A stretch of 64,000 bases of DNA. Origin: Phycisphaerae bacterium. Its GTDB lineage: Bacteria; Planctomycetota; Phycisphaerae; Phycisphaerales; UBA1924. Numbering within the stretch: position 1 is the first letter of the stretch; each line of letters starts with the position of its first letter. This document shows positions 33,249 through 41,893 of the stretch, one piece after another. A program made the position numbers and the translations under genes. The notes under the pieces were generated by a model. It had not been told where the DNA came from, made no database searches, and saw only the letters and a program-made list of their open reading frames with translations. Location of the stretch: positions 1 to 64,000 of the forward strand of contig JAEUIZ010000056.1 in the NCBI GenBank assembly GCA_016793805.1, written 5' to 3'.

Positions 33249-35768
33249 CTAGCGATCCCGGCGGTGCTGCTTCTTGTTCTTGTCGCGGGCCTTGCTCTTG
33301 CGGCTGCGGCGCTGCTCGCCCGTCATGCCCTTGAACCCCGTGCCGCCCCCGTGGGCCATGCCCCCGCCGAGTTTCAAGCCCTCGACGGGCTTCTTGACCT
33401 TGCCCGCGGCGCGGCTCGCGGCGTCGTCGAGCACCAGGTCCATCTGCCGACGCGCCAGGTCCACCTGTGCGATGCGGACAGTGACTGTGTCGCCCATGTT
33501 GAACGAGCGCCCGGAGCGCTGGTCGACGAGCGCGCCCGTGCGCTGGTCGATCTTCCACATCGGGGGCGCGTTCGATCGCGTCACGTCCCCGGGCAGGTCG
33601 GCAACCTTGATCATCCCGTCGGCGAGGTACTTGTCGATCTGCACAAAGACGCCGCGCTGGTTCACCCCCGTGACCACGCCCTTGAACGACTCCCCGATGT
33701 GCTGCGCCAGGAGTTGGAGCACGAGGAACTGGCGGAGTTGCCGCTCGGCGTCCTCCGCGTTCTCCTCCGTCATCGTGATGTGCCGCCCGATCTGCACCAG
33801 CGTCGGCTCGTCGGGGCAGGCGTCGCTCTCGACCAGGGCCTTGCCGAGGCGTTCGAGGTCGGCGTCGGTGCGCGGCCGCCGGCGGCCGTTGTCCGTCCGA
33901 CGCAAATACTCGGCCAGCGCGCGGTGGACGGTCAGGTCGGCGTATCGGCGGATCGGGCTCGTGAAGTGCGCATAGGCCGCGCTCGCCAGCGCGAAGTGCC
34001 CCACCAGCGCCGGCGAGTACTCCGCGCGGGTGAGCGTGCGGAGGACGGCCATGTGGACCGCCCGCGCCGCCGGCGTCCCGCGCGTCGCGTCCAGGAGCGC
34101 CTGCAACTGCTCGCGCGTCGGGTTGGGCGGGATGGCGTATCCCGCGACCTTGGCCGCCTTGCGCATGTCGTCCACGTTCCCGGGCGTGGGCTCGGGGTGG
34201 ACGCGCCGCAGGAGCGGGACGTTGACCTTCTCGAACAGCCGCGCCAGCACCTCGTTGGCCTCGACCATGAACATCTCGATGAGCGTGTGCGTGAAGGCGT
34301 CGTCCTCGCGCTCCGCGTCGATCACGCGCCCGTTGTCGTCAAAGATCAGCACCACGTCCGGGAGTTCGAGCGAGATCATCCCCTGGTCGTGGCGTCGCTT
34401 CTGGATCGCCTTGGCCAGCGCGTCCATCTCGCGGAGCGTGTGGACCAACTGGTCGGTGTAGTTCGGCTCGGTCTTGGCGTGCCGCTTCGCCTCCTCGCGG
34501 TTGCCATCGATCAGCGCCTGGGCCTCGAGGTACGTCAGCCGCTTGGCGGACTTGATGAGCGTCGAGGCGACGCCCTCGCCACGGATGTTCCCGCGGCGGT
34601 CGTACGACATGAACGACGACTTGCAGAACCGCGGGACGCCCTCCTGCAGCGAGCAGATCCCGTTGGACAGCACCTCCGGGAGCATCGGGATCACCAGCCG
34701 CGGGAGGTAGACGCTGTTCCCGCGCTCCTTCGCTTCCTCGTCCAGCGCCGAGCCCGGCTCGATGAAGTGCGCCACGTCCGCGATGTGCACGCCCAACTCC
34801 CAGCCGTCGTCGGTTCGGCGGATCGAGATGGCGTCGTCGTAGTCCTTCGCGTCCGGCGGGTCGATCGTGATGATGTAGTCGTCCGTCAGATCCAGCCGAG
34901 CGAGATCGCCCCCGTCCTTTCGCCCCGGGGGCGGGGTCAGGTGGCCCTGCCCGTCGCGCGGGGCGTCGCGGAGCGCCCGGACCTCGGCGTCGAACCGCGC
35001 CGCCGCCGCGCGGGCCTCGTCGATGCACGCGGGCGGAAACTCGCCCGGCAGCCCGAACGCCGCGATGACGGCCTGGGTCTCGACATCGGGCTCGCCCGAC
35101 TTGCCCAGCACGCGCACGACCACGCCCTCGCCGAGCATCGCCGTGCCCATCGGGCCCGAGGATGGATACTCGACGAGTTCGATCACCACCTTGTCGCCGA
35201 CCTTGGCGTTCTTGGACTCGGCGTCGCGGACGATGATGGGGTCGTGCAGTTCGCGGCCGTCGGGGAAGCAGAGCCACTGCCCGCCCTGCTTGCGCAGTTC
35301 GCCCGTGAACTGGGCGCGCTTGCGTTCGAGCACCTCGATGATCTCGCCGACGTAGGGGCTCCGCCCGCCCGCGCCCCCGATGCCCGCGCCGCCGCCCTTG
35401 AAGCGCTTGTCGCGGAGGATCCGGACGCGGACGCGGTCGCCGGTGAGGGCCTCGCCGGTGAGTTCGGCCGCGATGTAGAGGTCGCCCTCGTGCATGGGAT
35501 CGTCGGTGGAGACGAACCCGAAGCCCTTGGGGTTGCGCTTGAAGGTCCCGATGACCTCGCCGCCCTGCTGCCCGACGGACGGGAGCCGCACCAGGCCGGC
35601 CTCGGTGACCTCGATGATGCCCTCGTCGGCCATCTCGCCCACCGCTTGGGCGAACTCGTCGCCCTCGGCGTCGATGCCCAGATCGCGCGCGAGATCCTCG
35701 AGTTTGCGCGGCGTGTAACTGCGGTGCTGCATGTGGTCCAGAAGACGACGCTTGTAGCGAAGAGGCAT
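33249..35768 (-). CDS. rnr: Ribonuclease R
   Basis: The 839-residue exoribonuclease degrades structured RNA 3' to 5'. An N-terminal winged helix is followed by cold-shock-like domains (GTFKRNPKGFGFVSTDD). The RNB catalytic core has the metal-binding Asp cluster DPPDAKDYDDAIS and GVHIADVAHFIEPGS. A C-terminal S1 domain (KGVVTGVNQRGVFVQIDKYL) and a basic tail (RRSRKSKARDKNKKQHRRDR) that suits RNA binding complete it. I chose the ATG at 35766-35768 over the GTG just before it because TACCCT ends five bases from the ATG, the window-wide spacing. Confidence 0.95.
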   Translation of the reverse strand: MPLRYKRRLLDHMQHRSYTPRKLEDLARDLGIDAEGDEFAQAVGEMADEGIIEVTEAGLVRLPSVGQQGGEVIGTFKRNPKGFGFVSTDDPMHEGDLYIAAELTGEALTGDRVRVRILRDKRFKGGGAGIGGAGGRSPYVGEIIEVLERKRAQFTGELRKQGGQWLCFPDGRELHDPIIVRDAESKNAKVGDKVVIELVEYPSSGPMGTAMLGEGVVVRVLGKSGEPDVETQAVIAAFGLPGEFPPACIDEARAAAARFDAEVRALRDAPRDGQGHLTPPPGRKDGGDLARLDLTDDYIITIDPPDAKDYDDAISIRRTDDGWELGVHIADVAHFIEPGSALDEEAKERGNSVYLPRLVIPMLPEVLSNGICSLQEGVPRFCKSSFMSYDRRGNIRGEGVASTLIKSAKRLTYLEAQALIDGNREEAKRHAKTEPNYTDQLVHTLREMDALAKAIQKRRHDQGMISLELPDVVLIFDDNGRVIDAEREDDAFTHTLIEMFMVEANEVLARLFEKVNVPLLRRVHPEPTPGNVDDMRKAAKVAGYAIPPNPTREQLQALLDATRGTPAARAVHMAVLRTLTRAEYSPALVGHFALASAAYAHFTSPIRRYADLTVHRALAEYLRRTDNGRRRPRTDADLERLGKALVESDACPDEPTLVQIGRHITMTEENAEDAERQLRQFLVLQLLAQHIGESFKGVVTGVNQRGVFVQIDKYLADGMIKVADLPGDVTRSNAPPMWKIDQRTGALVDQRSGRSFNMGDTVTVRIAQVDLARRQMDLVLDDAASRAAGKVKKPVEGLKLGGGMAHGGGTGFKGMTGEQRRSRKSKARDKNKKQHRRDR

Positions 35769-35773
35769 CACCG

Positions 35774-35779
35774 AGGGTA
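35774..35779 (-). promoter_or_regulatory. -10 box of rnr, leaderless type
   Basis: TACCCT (minus strand) ends five bases before the ATG at 35768. Confidence 0.5.
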
Positions 35780-35790
35780 GGGGCCGAATC

Positions 35791-36606
35791 TCACGGCATC
35801 GCGGGCTGGAGGCGCCAGCCGCCCTTGCCGAGTTCTGCCTGCCAGGCGCGGAGTTGCTTCAGAAACGTACCGACCAACCCGACCCTCGGAAACCCGAAGC
35901 AGACAAGCCCAGACGATTGAAACTGGCCAAAGTGAGACGCGTCCTGCTCAAAGTCTGTGATGATCCCGCCGTAGCGATCGCGGATCTCCCGGAGCAATCG
36001 CATCAACGGGCCGAGCTCGATGCGCTGGCCAAGTTCGGTTTGGAAACGCAGGATCTGAACGTCACGGAGCCCGCTATCCGCGCTGGCCCGTCTCTTGCGT
36101 TCGACCTCCGCCTCTTGGAACTGCATCTGAGACGCGTAGGTTTCGATGTCATCGCACGCGGGCTTTGGGAGCTGCCCCACACAGGAAACGGCCACCACGT
36201 TGTTCTGCCAAAGCGTCGAGAAGACGTTGAGCATTCCCGCATGACGAGCCAGCACGCTCGTGAGGCGCACGCCGACGTCGCCCGGCGAGAGGGACTCACG
36301 CACGGGGATGTGCCCAACTCGCCTCACAACCCCGAGCGATTCAGGAGCGCCCGCGTCCGCCGGATCCTCGACGACGAACCGGTCCGTCGCGGGTTCGTCC
36401 GCCACCGCGACCTCGGGCGGTAGCGTCGGAACGACGGCCAAGCGGTTGGCTCGCGAGTTGCTAATAAGCGTGGCAAGCCAGATGCCGCCGGCCAAGCCCG
36501 CGAGTCCCCCGGTCCAGGGTCCGGGCTCGTACAGCGCGAGCCCGACGGTCAACCCGGTCGCTCCGGCGGAGAGCATCGCTTGGAGTTGACCGCTGGATGG
36601 CTGCAT
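35791..36606 (-). CDS. Membrane protein of unknown function, two N-terminal helices
   Basis: The 271-residue protein is of no recognised family. Two hydrophobic segments (GATGLTVGLALY and GGLAGLAGGIWLATLI) fall within residues 12-48. A cytoplasmic domain of about 220 residues follows, with mixed alpha/beta character (MLNVFSTLWQNNVVAVSCVG, LMRLLREIRDRYGGIITDFE). GGAG lies six bases before the ATG. It is 32 bp downstream of the HELEH-motif protein on the same strand, so the two are probably one operon. By eye its codon use is less GC-biased than that of its neighbours. Confidence 0.6.
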   Translation of the reverse strand: MQPSSGQLQAMLSAGATGLTVGLALYEPGPWTGGLAGLAGGIWLATLISNSRANRLAVVPTLPPEVAVADEPATDRFVVEDPADAGAPESLGVVRRVGHIPVRESLSPGDVGVRLTSVLARHAGMLNVFSTLWQNNVVAVSCVGQLPKPACDDIETYASQMQFQEAEVERKRRASADSGLRDVQILRFQTELGQRIELGPLMRLLREIRDRYGGIITDFEQDASHFGQFQSSGLVCFGFPRVGLVGTFLKQLRAWQAELGKGGWRLQPAMP

Positions 36607-36638
36607 GGACTGCTCCGACGCGCTGTCCTTGCGCGAGG

Positions 36639-37313
36639 CTAAGTGTACCGACGGACCCGAATCGCCGCCAGCTCCATCAAGCAAACTACCGCAATTGTCG
36701 TGCCGAATCCTACTGCCCAAGAGTCCAACCCGCGCGCCATCAACTCGCTCAAACCAGCAGCGAGAGCCAGGCCGATCATGATCAGCAGGACCTGCGATCC
36801 CGCCATGCCCGCGCGAATCGCCAGCACAGTGAGCGCGGCGAGCGCGGCCGAATCCACGGGCGAGACCAGCCGTGTCACAGGCGCCTTGCTGTTGCCTCGG
36901 AGGGCGCGCCATGCCGCCAGATTCGCCATGAGTTCGAGTGTGAACACGGACTTTCCCGGCAGGATCCTGAGGCAATAGCGCTGTCGCTCGTGCTCCAACT
37001 CGTGCCGGAGCACGAATGCCCGCCGCCCACTCGGGCCCGTCGCCAATAGGTCCGCACGGCAGCCGATGAAGTTGCAGTCCTGTGCCGACTCGATGGTCAA
37101 CCCGTCGCCGGGAGCGTGCGACCAGCCCGCTGGTCCTGATCGATAGTCGCAATAACGCCGACCGTTGGGGAACGCTGGGCATGCCCCTCGATTCCCGCAA
37201 TTGGAAGGGCAGAGCGAATCACGCAGAGCGTCGAGCTCCAAACGAACCTCCGGCGACTCTCGGATGGGAGGCTGGGGAACAGTGGACCCCCGAAGGACTG
37301 GCGTGCGACCCAT
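36639..37313 (-). CDS. Cys-rich membrane protein with HELEH motif, possible metallopeptidase-like
   Basis: The 224-residue protein has a Cys-rich N-terminal part with CPSNCGNRGAC, C55 and D-C-N-F-I-G-C, possibly a metal site. FVLRHELEHERQ follows (H104, E105, H108), then ELMANLAAW (E127), and two membrane helices at about 150-172 and 193-218. HExxH plus a downstream Glu is the zinc-site order of gluzincin peptidases of the M48/M56 type, but the protein is short and no other family mark is seen. The ATG at 37311-37313 has TATGTT seven bases upstream; an alternative ATG lies four codons earlier. It leads an operon with the downstream membrane protein. Confidence 0.6.
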   Translation of the reverse strand: MGRTPVLRGSTVPQPPIRESPEVRLELDALRDSLCPSNCGNRGACPAFPNGRRYCDYRSGPAGWSHAPGDGLTIESAQDCNFIGCRADLLATGPSGRRAFVLRHELEHERQRYCLRILPGKSVFTLELMANLAAWRALRGNSKAPVTRLVSPVDSAALAALTVLAIRAGMAGSQVLLIMIGLALAAGLSELMARGLDSWAVGFGTTIAVVCLMELAAIRVRRYT

Positions 37314-37320
37314 TGGTCCC

Positions 37321-37326
37321 AACATA
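37321..37326 (-). promoter_or_regulatory. -10 box, leaderless type
   Basis: TATGTT (minus strand) ends seven bases before the ATG at 37313. Confidence 0.4.
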
Positions 37327-37404
37327 CCGCGGGCATCTTGGACACGCCACCTCAACTTCCATCGCGTCCCGGCCGATGTCTCCCGTACACCCCGGAGAAT
37401 CGTC

Positions 37405-38286
37405 ATGTTCCATGCTCTCGTCGTGGCCGCGTACGTGGCCGTCGCCAGCCCGACCACCGACCAGGTCGTCGCCACCCTGAACCTCGCCGGGCAGCAGCGG
37501 ACGCTGACCCAGCAGATCGCCAAGGACTACCTGCTCATCGCCTCGGACCAGAACGCCGACACGAACCGCCAGGCCCTCGCCCGCGACGTCGAGACCTTCG
37601 AGGCCGTCGTCGCCGCGCTCGAGAACGGCGAGGTCTGCGACTCGGCCCGAACCGACGCCACGCTGGGCACCGCCCTCAAGTCGCTCCGCGCGACCTGGAC
37701 CCAGATCAAGCCGACCTACACGACCGTGGCGGGCGGCGGGCCGACCTCGCCCCAGGCCACGCTCCTGATCGCCGAGGCCAGCGGCAAGATGCTCGACTCC
37801 GCCGAGAAGGTCTTCGCGCTCTGCCTGGCCCACGCCGAGAAGTCGGTCACGGCCGGGCCGGTGCTCGCGGCGATCTCCGCCGCCTCCAAGCAGCAACTCC
37901 TCTCGCAGAAGATCGCCAAGGAGTACCTCCTGGTCCACCTCAACGTGGCCGTCGGCTACAACCGCGAGAACCTCCGCGAGTCCACCAAGCAGTTCGAAAC
38001 CCTGCTCTCCGGCCTGACCGACGGCGACTCCACCATCGGGCTCCCCGGCGCCACCGACCCCACCCTCAAGGACCAACTCGCCGCGGTGCGCGAGTTGTGG
38101 TCCAACCTCTCCCCCGCGATCCAGGCCGCCCTCTCGGGCTCGACCTCGCCCGCGGGCCTCGCCAGCGTCGCGTCGCAGAGCCTCCCGATCCTCAACAACC
38201 TGGGCAACGCGCTGAACCAGATCGAGGGCGCCCTGCCCCGCGACAGCGCCTTCACCAGCGTCCCCGACACGAGCGAGGACAAGTAG
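37405..38286 (+). CDS. Secreted protein with two PilJ/NarX-type sensor modules
   Basis: The 293-residue protein has a short signal peptide (residues 1-15) followed by two modules. The first opens LNLAGQQRTLTQQIAKDYLL and the second SAASKQQLLSQKIAKEYLLV. This is the helical signature of the PilJ N-terminal domain found in type IV pilus chemoreceptors and nitrate sensors (NarX P-box-like). No transmembrane output domain follows, so it is a free periplasmic binding or sensing protein. GGAG lies seven bases before the ATG. A terminator follows at 38350-38377. Confidence 0.78.
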   Translation: MFHALVVAAYVAVASPTTDQVVATLNLAGQQRTLTQQIAKDYLLIASDQNADTNRQALARDVETFEAVVAALENGEVCDSARTDATLGTALKSLRATWTQIKPTYTTVAGGGPTSPQATLLIAEASGKMLDSAEKVFALCLAHAEKSVTAGPVLAAISAASKQQLLSQKIAKEYLLVHLNVAVGYNRENLRESTKQFETLLSGLTDGDSTIGLPGATDPTLKDQLAAVRELWSNLSPAIQAALSGSTSPAGLASVASQSLPILNNLGNALNQIEGALPRDSAFTSVPDTSEDK

Positions 38287-38349
38287 CGAGCCACGCGCCG
38301 GGGCGACCGCGCCGGACGCCCCCTCCCGTGAGAATCACGCATGACCCCG

Positions 38350-38377
38350 ACGGGGCGGGCCCATCGGCTCGCCCCGT
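38350..38377. terminator. Terminator hairpin between convergent genes
   Basis: ACGGGGCGGGC and GCTCGCCCCGT (one mismatch) flank a 6-base loop, followed by TGTTGCGTTG on the plus strand. It separates the PilJ-type gene from the convergent lipoprotein gene. Confidence 0.7.
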
Positions 38378-38390
38378 TGTTGCGTTGGTG

Positions 38391-38870
38391 CTAGCGCGTC
38401 GCCTCGCCCACGACGACCAGCCCGAGCATCTGCGTCCTGCCGGGCTCGACCTCGGTCTCGATCTCGGCCAGCGCGAGCCGCTCGGGCGTCTCGGTCGCGA
38501 AGAACCCGCCCGCGCGGAAGGGCTGCGAGTACTCGTCGAGGAAGTCGCGCAGGCGGATTCGGCGCCGCTCGCCCACGCGCAGGCCCTCGATCTCCAGCCC
38601 GTGCCGACGGTTCAGCCAGATCACGGACCGCCCCAGGCTCCGCGCGGTGGTGTTGGTCAGTTCGATCTCGGTCCCGTCGCGGACGACCTGGATATCCAGC
38701 GTCGGGCCCGCGGGCGTGGCCCGCGGATACGGCGAGCGCTCGACGATCTGCGTGGACGACCCGCACCCGGGCGCGAGCACCAGCGAGCAAACCACGGCCG
38801 GGACGCCCACGAGGAGCGCCCGCGCGCCCGCGGTCCGAAGCGTTCGCACGAGTCTGGGCCGTCGCCTCAT
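38391..38870 (-). CDS. Small lipoprotein of unknown function
   Basis: The 159-residue protein has a basic N-terminus, a hydrophobic stretch (ALLVGVPAVVCSLVLAPGCG) and a lipobox-like A-P-G-C. The remainder is a beta-rich domain (LDIQVVRDGTEIELTNTTAR ... RTQMLGLVVV), similar in style to FxLYD-type domains that follow lipoboxes, but I cannot assign it. Its ATG is only 18 bp from the divergent dus ATG; GATGAT at 38877-38882 ends six bases before it. Confidence 0.65.
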   Translation of the reverse strand: MRRRPRLVRTLRTAGARALLVGVPAVVCSLVLAPGCGSSTQIVERSPYPRATPAGPTLDIQVVRDGTEIELTNTTARSLGRSVIWLNRRHGLEIEGLRVGERRRIRLRDFLDEYSQPFRAGGFFATETPERLALAEIETEVEPGRTQMLGLVVVGEATR

Positions 38871-38875
38871 GCCTC

Positions 38876-38882
38876 TATCATC
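38876..38882. promoter_or_regulatory. Overlapping divergent -10 boxes in an 18-bp intergenic gap
   Basis: TATCAT (plus, 38876-38881) ends seven bases before the dus ATG. GATGAT (minus, 38877-38882) ends six bases before the lipoprotein ATG. They share five base pairs. Confidence 0.45.
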
Positions 38883-38888
38883 GCCGGG

Positions 38889-40253
38889 ATGCTCTGCCAG
38901 AGCAACAACGCCACGGGCCCAAGCCCCGCGATCGCCCCGGGCATCGACCCCGACGCCCGCCGCGCCGCCGAGTTTGCCGCCACGCGCTTCGCCGGCTCCG
39001 CGGTCGATCCGCGCGTCTCGGCCCTCGTCCCCGCCTTCGACGCCCCCTTCTTCCAGGCCGGGCTCGCCGGCTATTCCGAAGCCGCCATGCGCCTCATCGC
39101 CCGCCGGCACGGGTGCCCCCTCTGCGTCACCGAGGCGCTGCTGGACCGCACGCTCCTGGCCGGCGGCCGCGGGTTCGCCAAGGCCGACCTCGGGGAGATC
39201 GACGATAACGTCCCCGGCGGCGCCGACGACCACCCCCTCGCCGGCCAACTCATGGGCTCCGACCCGCGCGAGATGGCCGCCGCCGCCCTGAAAATGGTCG
39301 AGCAGGGCCGCGCTCGCTCCGACCGCGCCTACCGCGAACTCGCCTACGACACGCCCGGCGTCTTTCCCGGTCCCCCGCAGCACCTCCGCCTCCCCGGCGG
39401 CGTGCAGGTCGGGCGCGTCGGCGGCACGGAACACCCCGGTCGCACCACGCCGTCGCTGCCCAGCCCTCCTCTCGTCTCCAGCGGCACGGGCGTCCCACCC
39501 GTGCGTGCCGCGATCGCCACCGCATCGTTCGAAGTCATCGACGTCAACCTCGCGTGCCCCGTGAAAAAGATCGACCGCAAGGCCCGCGGCGGGCACTGGC
39601 TCGCGCAGCCCGACGGCGCCATCGCGATCCTTGAGGCGGTGCGCCAGGCGCTCCCGCCCGACGTGCCCTGCACCGTCAAACTCCGCCGCGCGTACGACGA
39701 CACGCCCGAGATGGCCGCCGCCTTCGACCGCATCCTCGCCGCCGCCTTCGACATGGGCTACGCCTGGGCCACCGTCCACGCCCGCACCGTCGAGCAGAAG
39801 TACGTCGGGCCGTCGCGATGGGACCTGCTCCGCGACATCGTCCGCCGGCATCCGTCGCGCCCCATCTTCGGCTCCGGGGACGTCTGGCAGGCCGAGGACA
39901 TCCCGCGCATGATCGCCTACACGGGCGTGAGCGCCGTGTCGGTGGCGCGCGGGTGCATCGGGAACCCGTGGATCTTCCGCCAGGCGCGCGACCTGCTCGC
40001 CGGCCGGCCGCCGCGCCCGCCCACGATCCCCGAGCAGCGGGCCGTCCTCCTCGACCACTTCGACCTGGCGCTCCGCGTCAACCGCACGCTCGGCATCCGC
40101 CGCCACGAGACCTACACCTCGCGCGCGATGCGCAAGTTCGGGATTCGCTTCGCCGCCCACCACCCCCGGGCCGAGGAGGTCCGCCTCCGAATGATCGCCG
40201 TCGACTCGCTCGACTCCTGGCGTGCGGCGATCGACGAGTTCTACGCAACGTAG
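38889..40253 (+). CDS. dus: tRNA-dihydrouridine synthase with an in-frame low-complexity insertion
   Basis: The 454-residue FMN enzyme reduces uridine to dihydrouridine in tRNA. Family marks are FQAGLAGYSEAAMRLIARR near the start, catalytic Cys in DVNLACPVKKI, phosphate-binding TVKLR, HARTVEQKYVGPSRWD, IFGSGDVW and SVARGCIGNPWIFRQ. It is about 100 residues longer than typical. Most of the excess is a stretch of about 70 residues (nt 39310-39528) between MVEQG and FEVIDVN; it contains G-T-G-V-P-P-V, the translation of a palindromic repeat. The insert sits in a surface position just before the active-site strand, so the enzyme may remain active. TATCAT lies seven bases before the ATG. Confidence 0.88.
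   Translation: MLCQSNNATGPSPAIAPGIDPDARRAAEFAATRFAGSAVDPRVSALVPAFDAPFFQAGLAGYSEAAMRLIARRHGCPLCVTEALLDRTLLAGGRGFAKADLGEIDDNVPGGADDHPLAGQLMGSDPREMAAAALKMVEQGRARSDRAYRELAYDTPGVFPGPPQHLRLPGGVQVGRVGGTEHPGRTTPSLPSPPLVSSGTGVPPVRAAIATASFEVIDVNLACPVKKIDRKARGGHWLAQPDGAIAILEAVRQALPPDVPCTVKLRRAYDDTPEMAAAFDRILAAAFDMGYAWATVHARTVEQKYVGPSRWDLLRDIVRRHPSRPIFGSGDVWQAEDIPRMIAYTGVSAVSVARGCIGNPWIFRQARDLLAGRPPRPPTIPEQRAVLLDHFDLALRVNRTLGIRRHETYTSRAMRKFGIRFAAHHPRAEEVRLRMIAVDSLDSWRAAIDEFYAT
39484..39504. repeat. Palindromic element inserted in-frame in dus
   Basis: GCACGGG and CCCGTGC form perfect 7-bp arms around CGTCCCA, within the coding sequence of dus. The element at 2259-2279 is of the same type. Confidence 0.6.
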
Positions 40254-40284
40254 GTCCACCGGACCGCCCGCTCCGATTTTGCCC

Positions 40285-40290
40285 TACACT
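40285..40290 (+). promoter_or_regulatory. -10 box of pntAB
   Basis: TACACT lies 37 bases upstream of the GTG at 40328; the leader includes GGAG. No clear -35 is seen. Confidence 0.4.
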
Positions 40291-40327
40291 TCGGCCCCTT
40301 CCTCTCCCCGCCCTCGCGGAGCCGATC

Positions 40328-41881
40328 GTGCGCGTCGCCATTCCCAAGGAGATCCACCCCGGCGAGCGGCGCGTCGTGGCCACCCCGCAGACCGTGCTGC
40401 GCCTGCGGAAACTCGGGTTCGAGGTCGCGGTGCAGTCGGGCGCGGGGGCCGAGACCGGATTCGCCGACGCCCAGTACATCGAAGCCGGCGCGATCATCGT
40501 CTCCGATGTTCGCGCGCTGTGGTCCGGCGCGGGCGTGGTTCTCAAGGTGCGTCCGCCCGAGCACAACCCGGCCTTGGACATCCACGAGGCGGACCTGATC
40601 GACGCCGGCGCGGTCCTCATCTCCTTCCTCTGGCCCGCGCAGAACCCCGAACTGCTCTCGCGCCTCGCGGCCCGACGCGTCACGGCCCTGGCCATGGACT
40701 GCGTCCCGCGGATCACCCGGGCGCAAAAGATGGACGCGCTCTCGGCGATGGCGAACATCGCCGGCTACCGCGCCGTCGTCGAGGCCGCCTCGCACTTCCC
40801 CCGCTTCTTCGCCGGGCAGACCACCGCCGCCGGGAAGATCGACCCCGCCAAGGTGCTCGTCATCGGCGCGGGCGTGGCCGGGCTGGCGGCGATCGGCGCG
40901 GCCCGCTCGCTCGGCGCCATCGTGCGCGCCTTCGACACCCGCCACGCCACGCGCGACCAGGTCCGCAGCATGGGGGCCGAGTTCCTCGAACTCGACCTCA
41001 AGGAAGAGGGCGAGGGGCACGGGGGCTACGGGCGCGAGATGTCCGCCGCCTTCATCGCCGCCGAGATGGCCCTCTTCGCCAAGCAGGCGATGGACGTGGA
41101 CATCATCATCACCACGGCCCTCATCCCCGGCAAGAAAGCCCCGCAACTCATCACCGCGGGGATGGTCGAGAGCATGAAGCCCGGGTCCGTGATCGTCGAT
41201 CTCGCCGCCGAGCAGGGCGGGAACTGCGCGCTCACCCGCCCCGGCGAGGTCGTCGTCCACAAGGGCGTCGCCATCATCGGGCACACCGACCTGCCCAGCC
41301 GCATGGCCAGCCAGGCGAGCCAGTTGTACGGGGGCACCGTCGTGGCGCTCCTCGAAGAACTGTGGCGCGACGGCGCGATCCGGGTCGAGATGGACAATCC
41401 CGCGGTGCGGGGCGCGCTCGTCGCGCACGACGGGCAGATCACCTGGCCCCCGCCCACGCCCCCGCCCCCGCCCGAGCCGGGCGTCGCCGCGACCGCGCCC
41501 AAGCCCGAGCCGCCCGCCGCGCTCATCAAGAAGCCCACGCGCGACCGCACGTTCCTCTGGCTCGCCCTGGCCGGGGGCGCGCTCGCGGGCGTCGGGCTGG
41601 TCGCCCCGCCCTCGTTCCTGGGCCACTTCACCGTCTTCATCCTCGCCTGCTTCGTCGGGTGGCAGGTCGTCTGGAACGTCACCCCCGCCCTGCACACGCC
41701 CCTCATGAGCGTCACCAACGCCGTCAGCGGCATCATCCTCATCGGGGGGATGCTCCACCTCTCCCATCGACCCTCCACCGCCACCGTCCTGGGCGCGCTG
41801 GCCGTGCTCCTCGCGACCATCAACATCGCCGGCGGGTTCCTCGTCACCAATCGGATGCTCGCCATGTTTCGAAGGAAGTAG
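40328..41881 (+). CDS. pntA: NAD(P) transhydrogenase subunit alpha
   Basis: The 517-residue subunit binds NAD(H) and, with PntB, couples hydride transfer between NADH and NADP+ to proton movement across the membrane. Domain I starts MRVAIPKEIHPGERRVV. The NAD-binding Rossmann loop is VLVIGAGVAGLAAIGAA, followed by RDQVRSMGAEFLEL. A Pro-rich linker (TPPPPPEPG) leads to a C-terminal membrane part with about four helices. Both parts are in one chain, as in E. coli. The GTG at 40328 is supported by GGAG six bases upstream and by the family N-terminus. pntB follows after 12 bp. Confidence 0.95.
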   Translation: MRVAIPKEIHPGERRVVATPQTVLRLRKLGFEVAVQSGAGAETGFADAQYIEAGAIIVSDVRALWSGAGVVLKVRPPEHNPALDIHEADLIDAGAVLISFLWPAQNPELLSRLAARRVTALAMDCVPRITRAQKMDALSAMANIAGYRAVVEAASHFPRFFAGQTTAAGKIDPAKVLVIGAGVAGLAAIGAARSLGAIVRAFDTRHATRDQVRSMGAEFLELDLKEEGEGHGGYGREMSAAFIAAEMALFAKQAMDVDIIITTALIPGKKAPQLITAGMVESMKPGSVIVDLAAEQGGNCALTRPGEVVVHKGVAIIGHTDLPSRMASQASQLYGGTVVALLEELWRDGAIRVEMDNPAVRGALVAHDGQITWPPPTPPPPPEPGVAATAPKPEPPAALIKKPTRDRTFLWLALAGGALAGVGLVAPPSFLGHFTVFILACFVGWQVVWNVTPALHTPLMSVTNAVSGIILIGGMLHLSHRPSTATVLGALAVLLATINIAGGFLVTNRMLAMFRRK

Positions 41882-41893
41882 CCCCGGGTTCCC

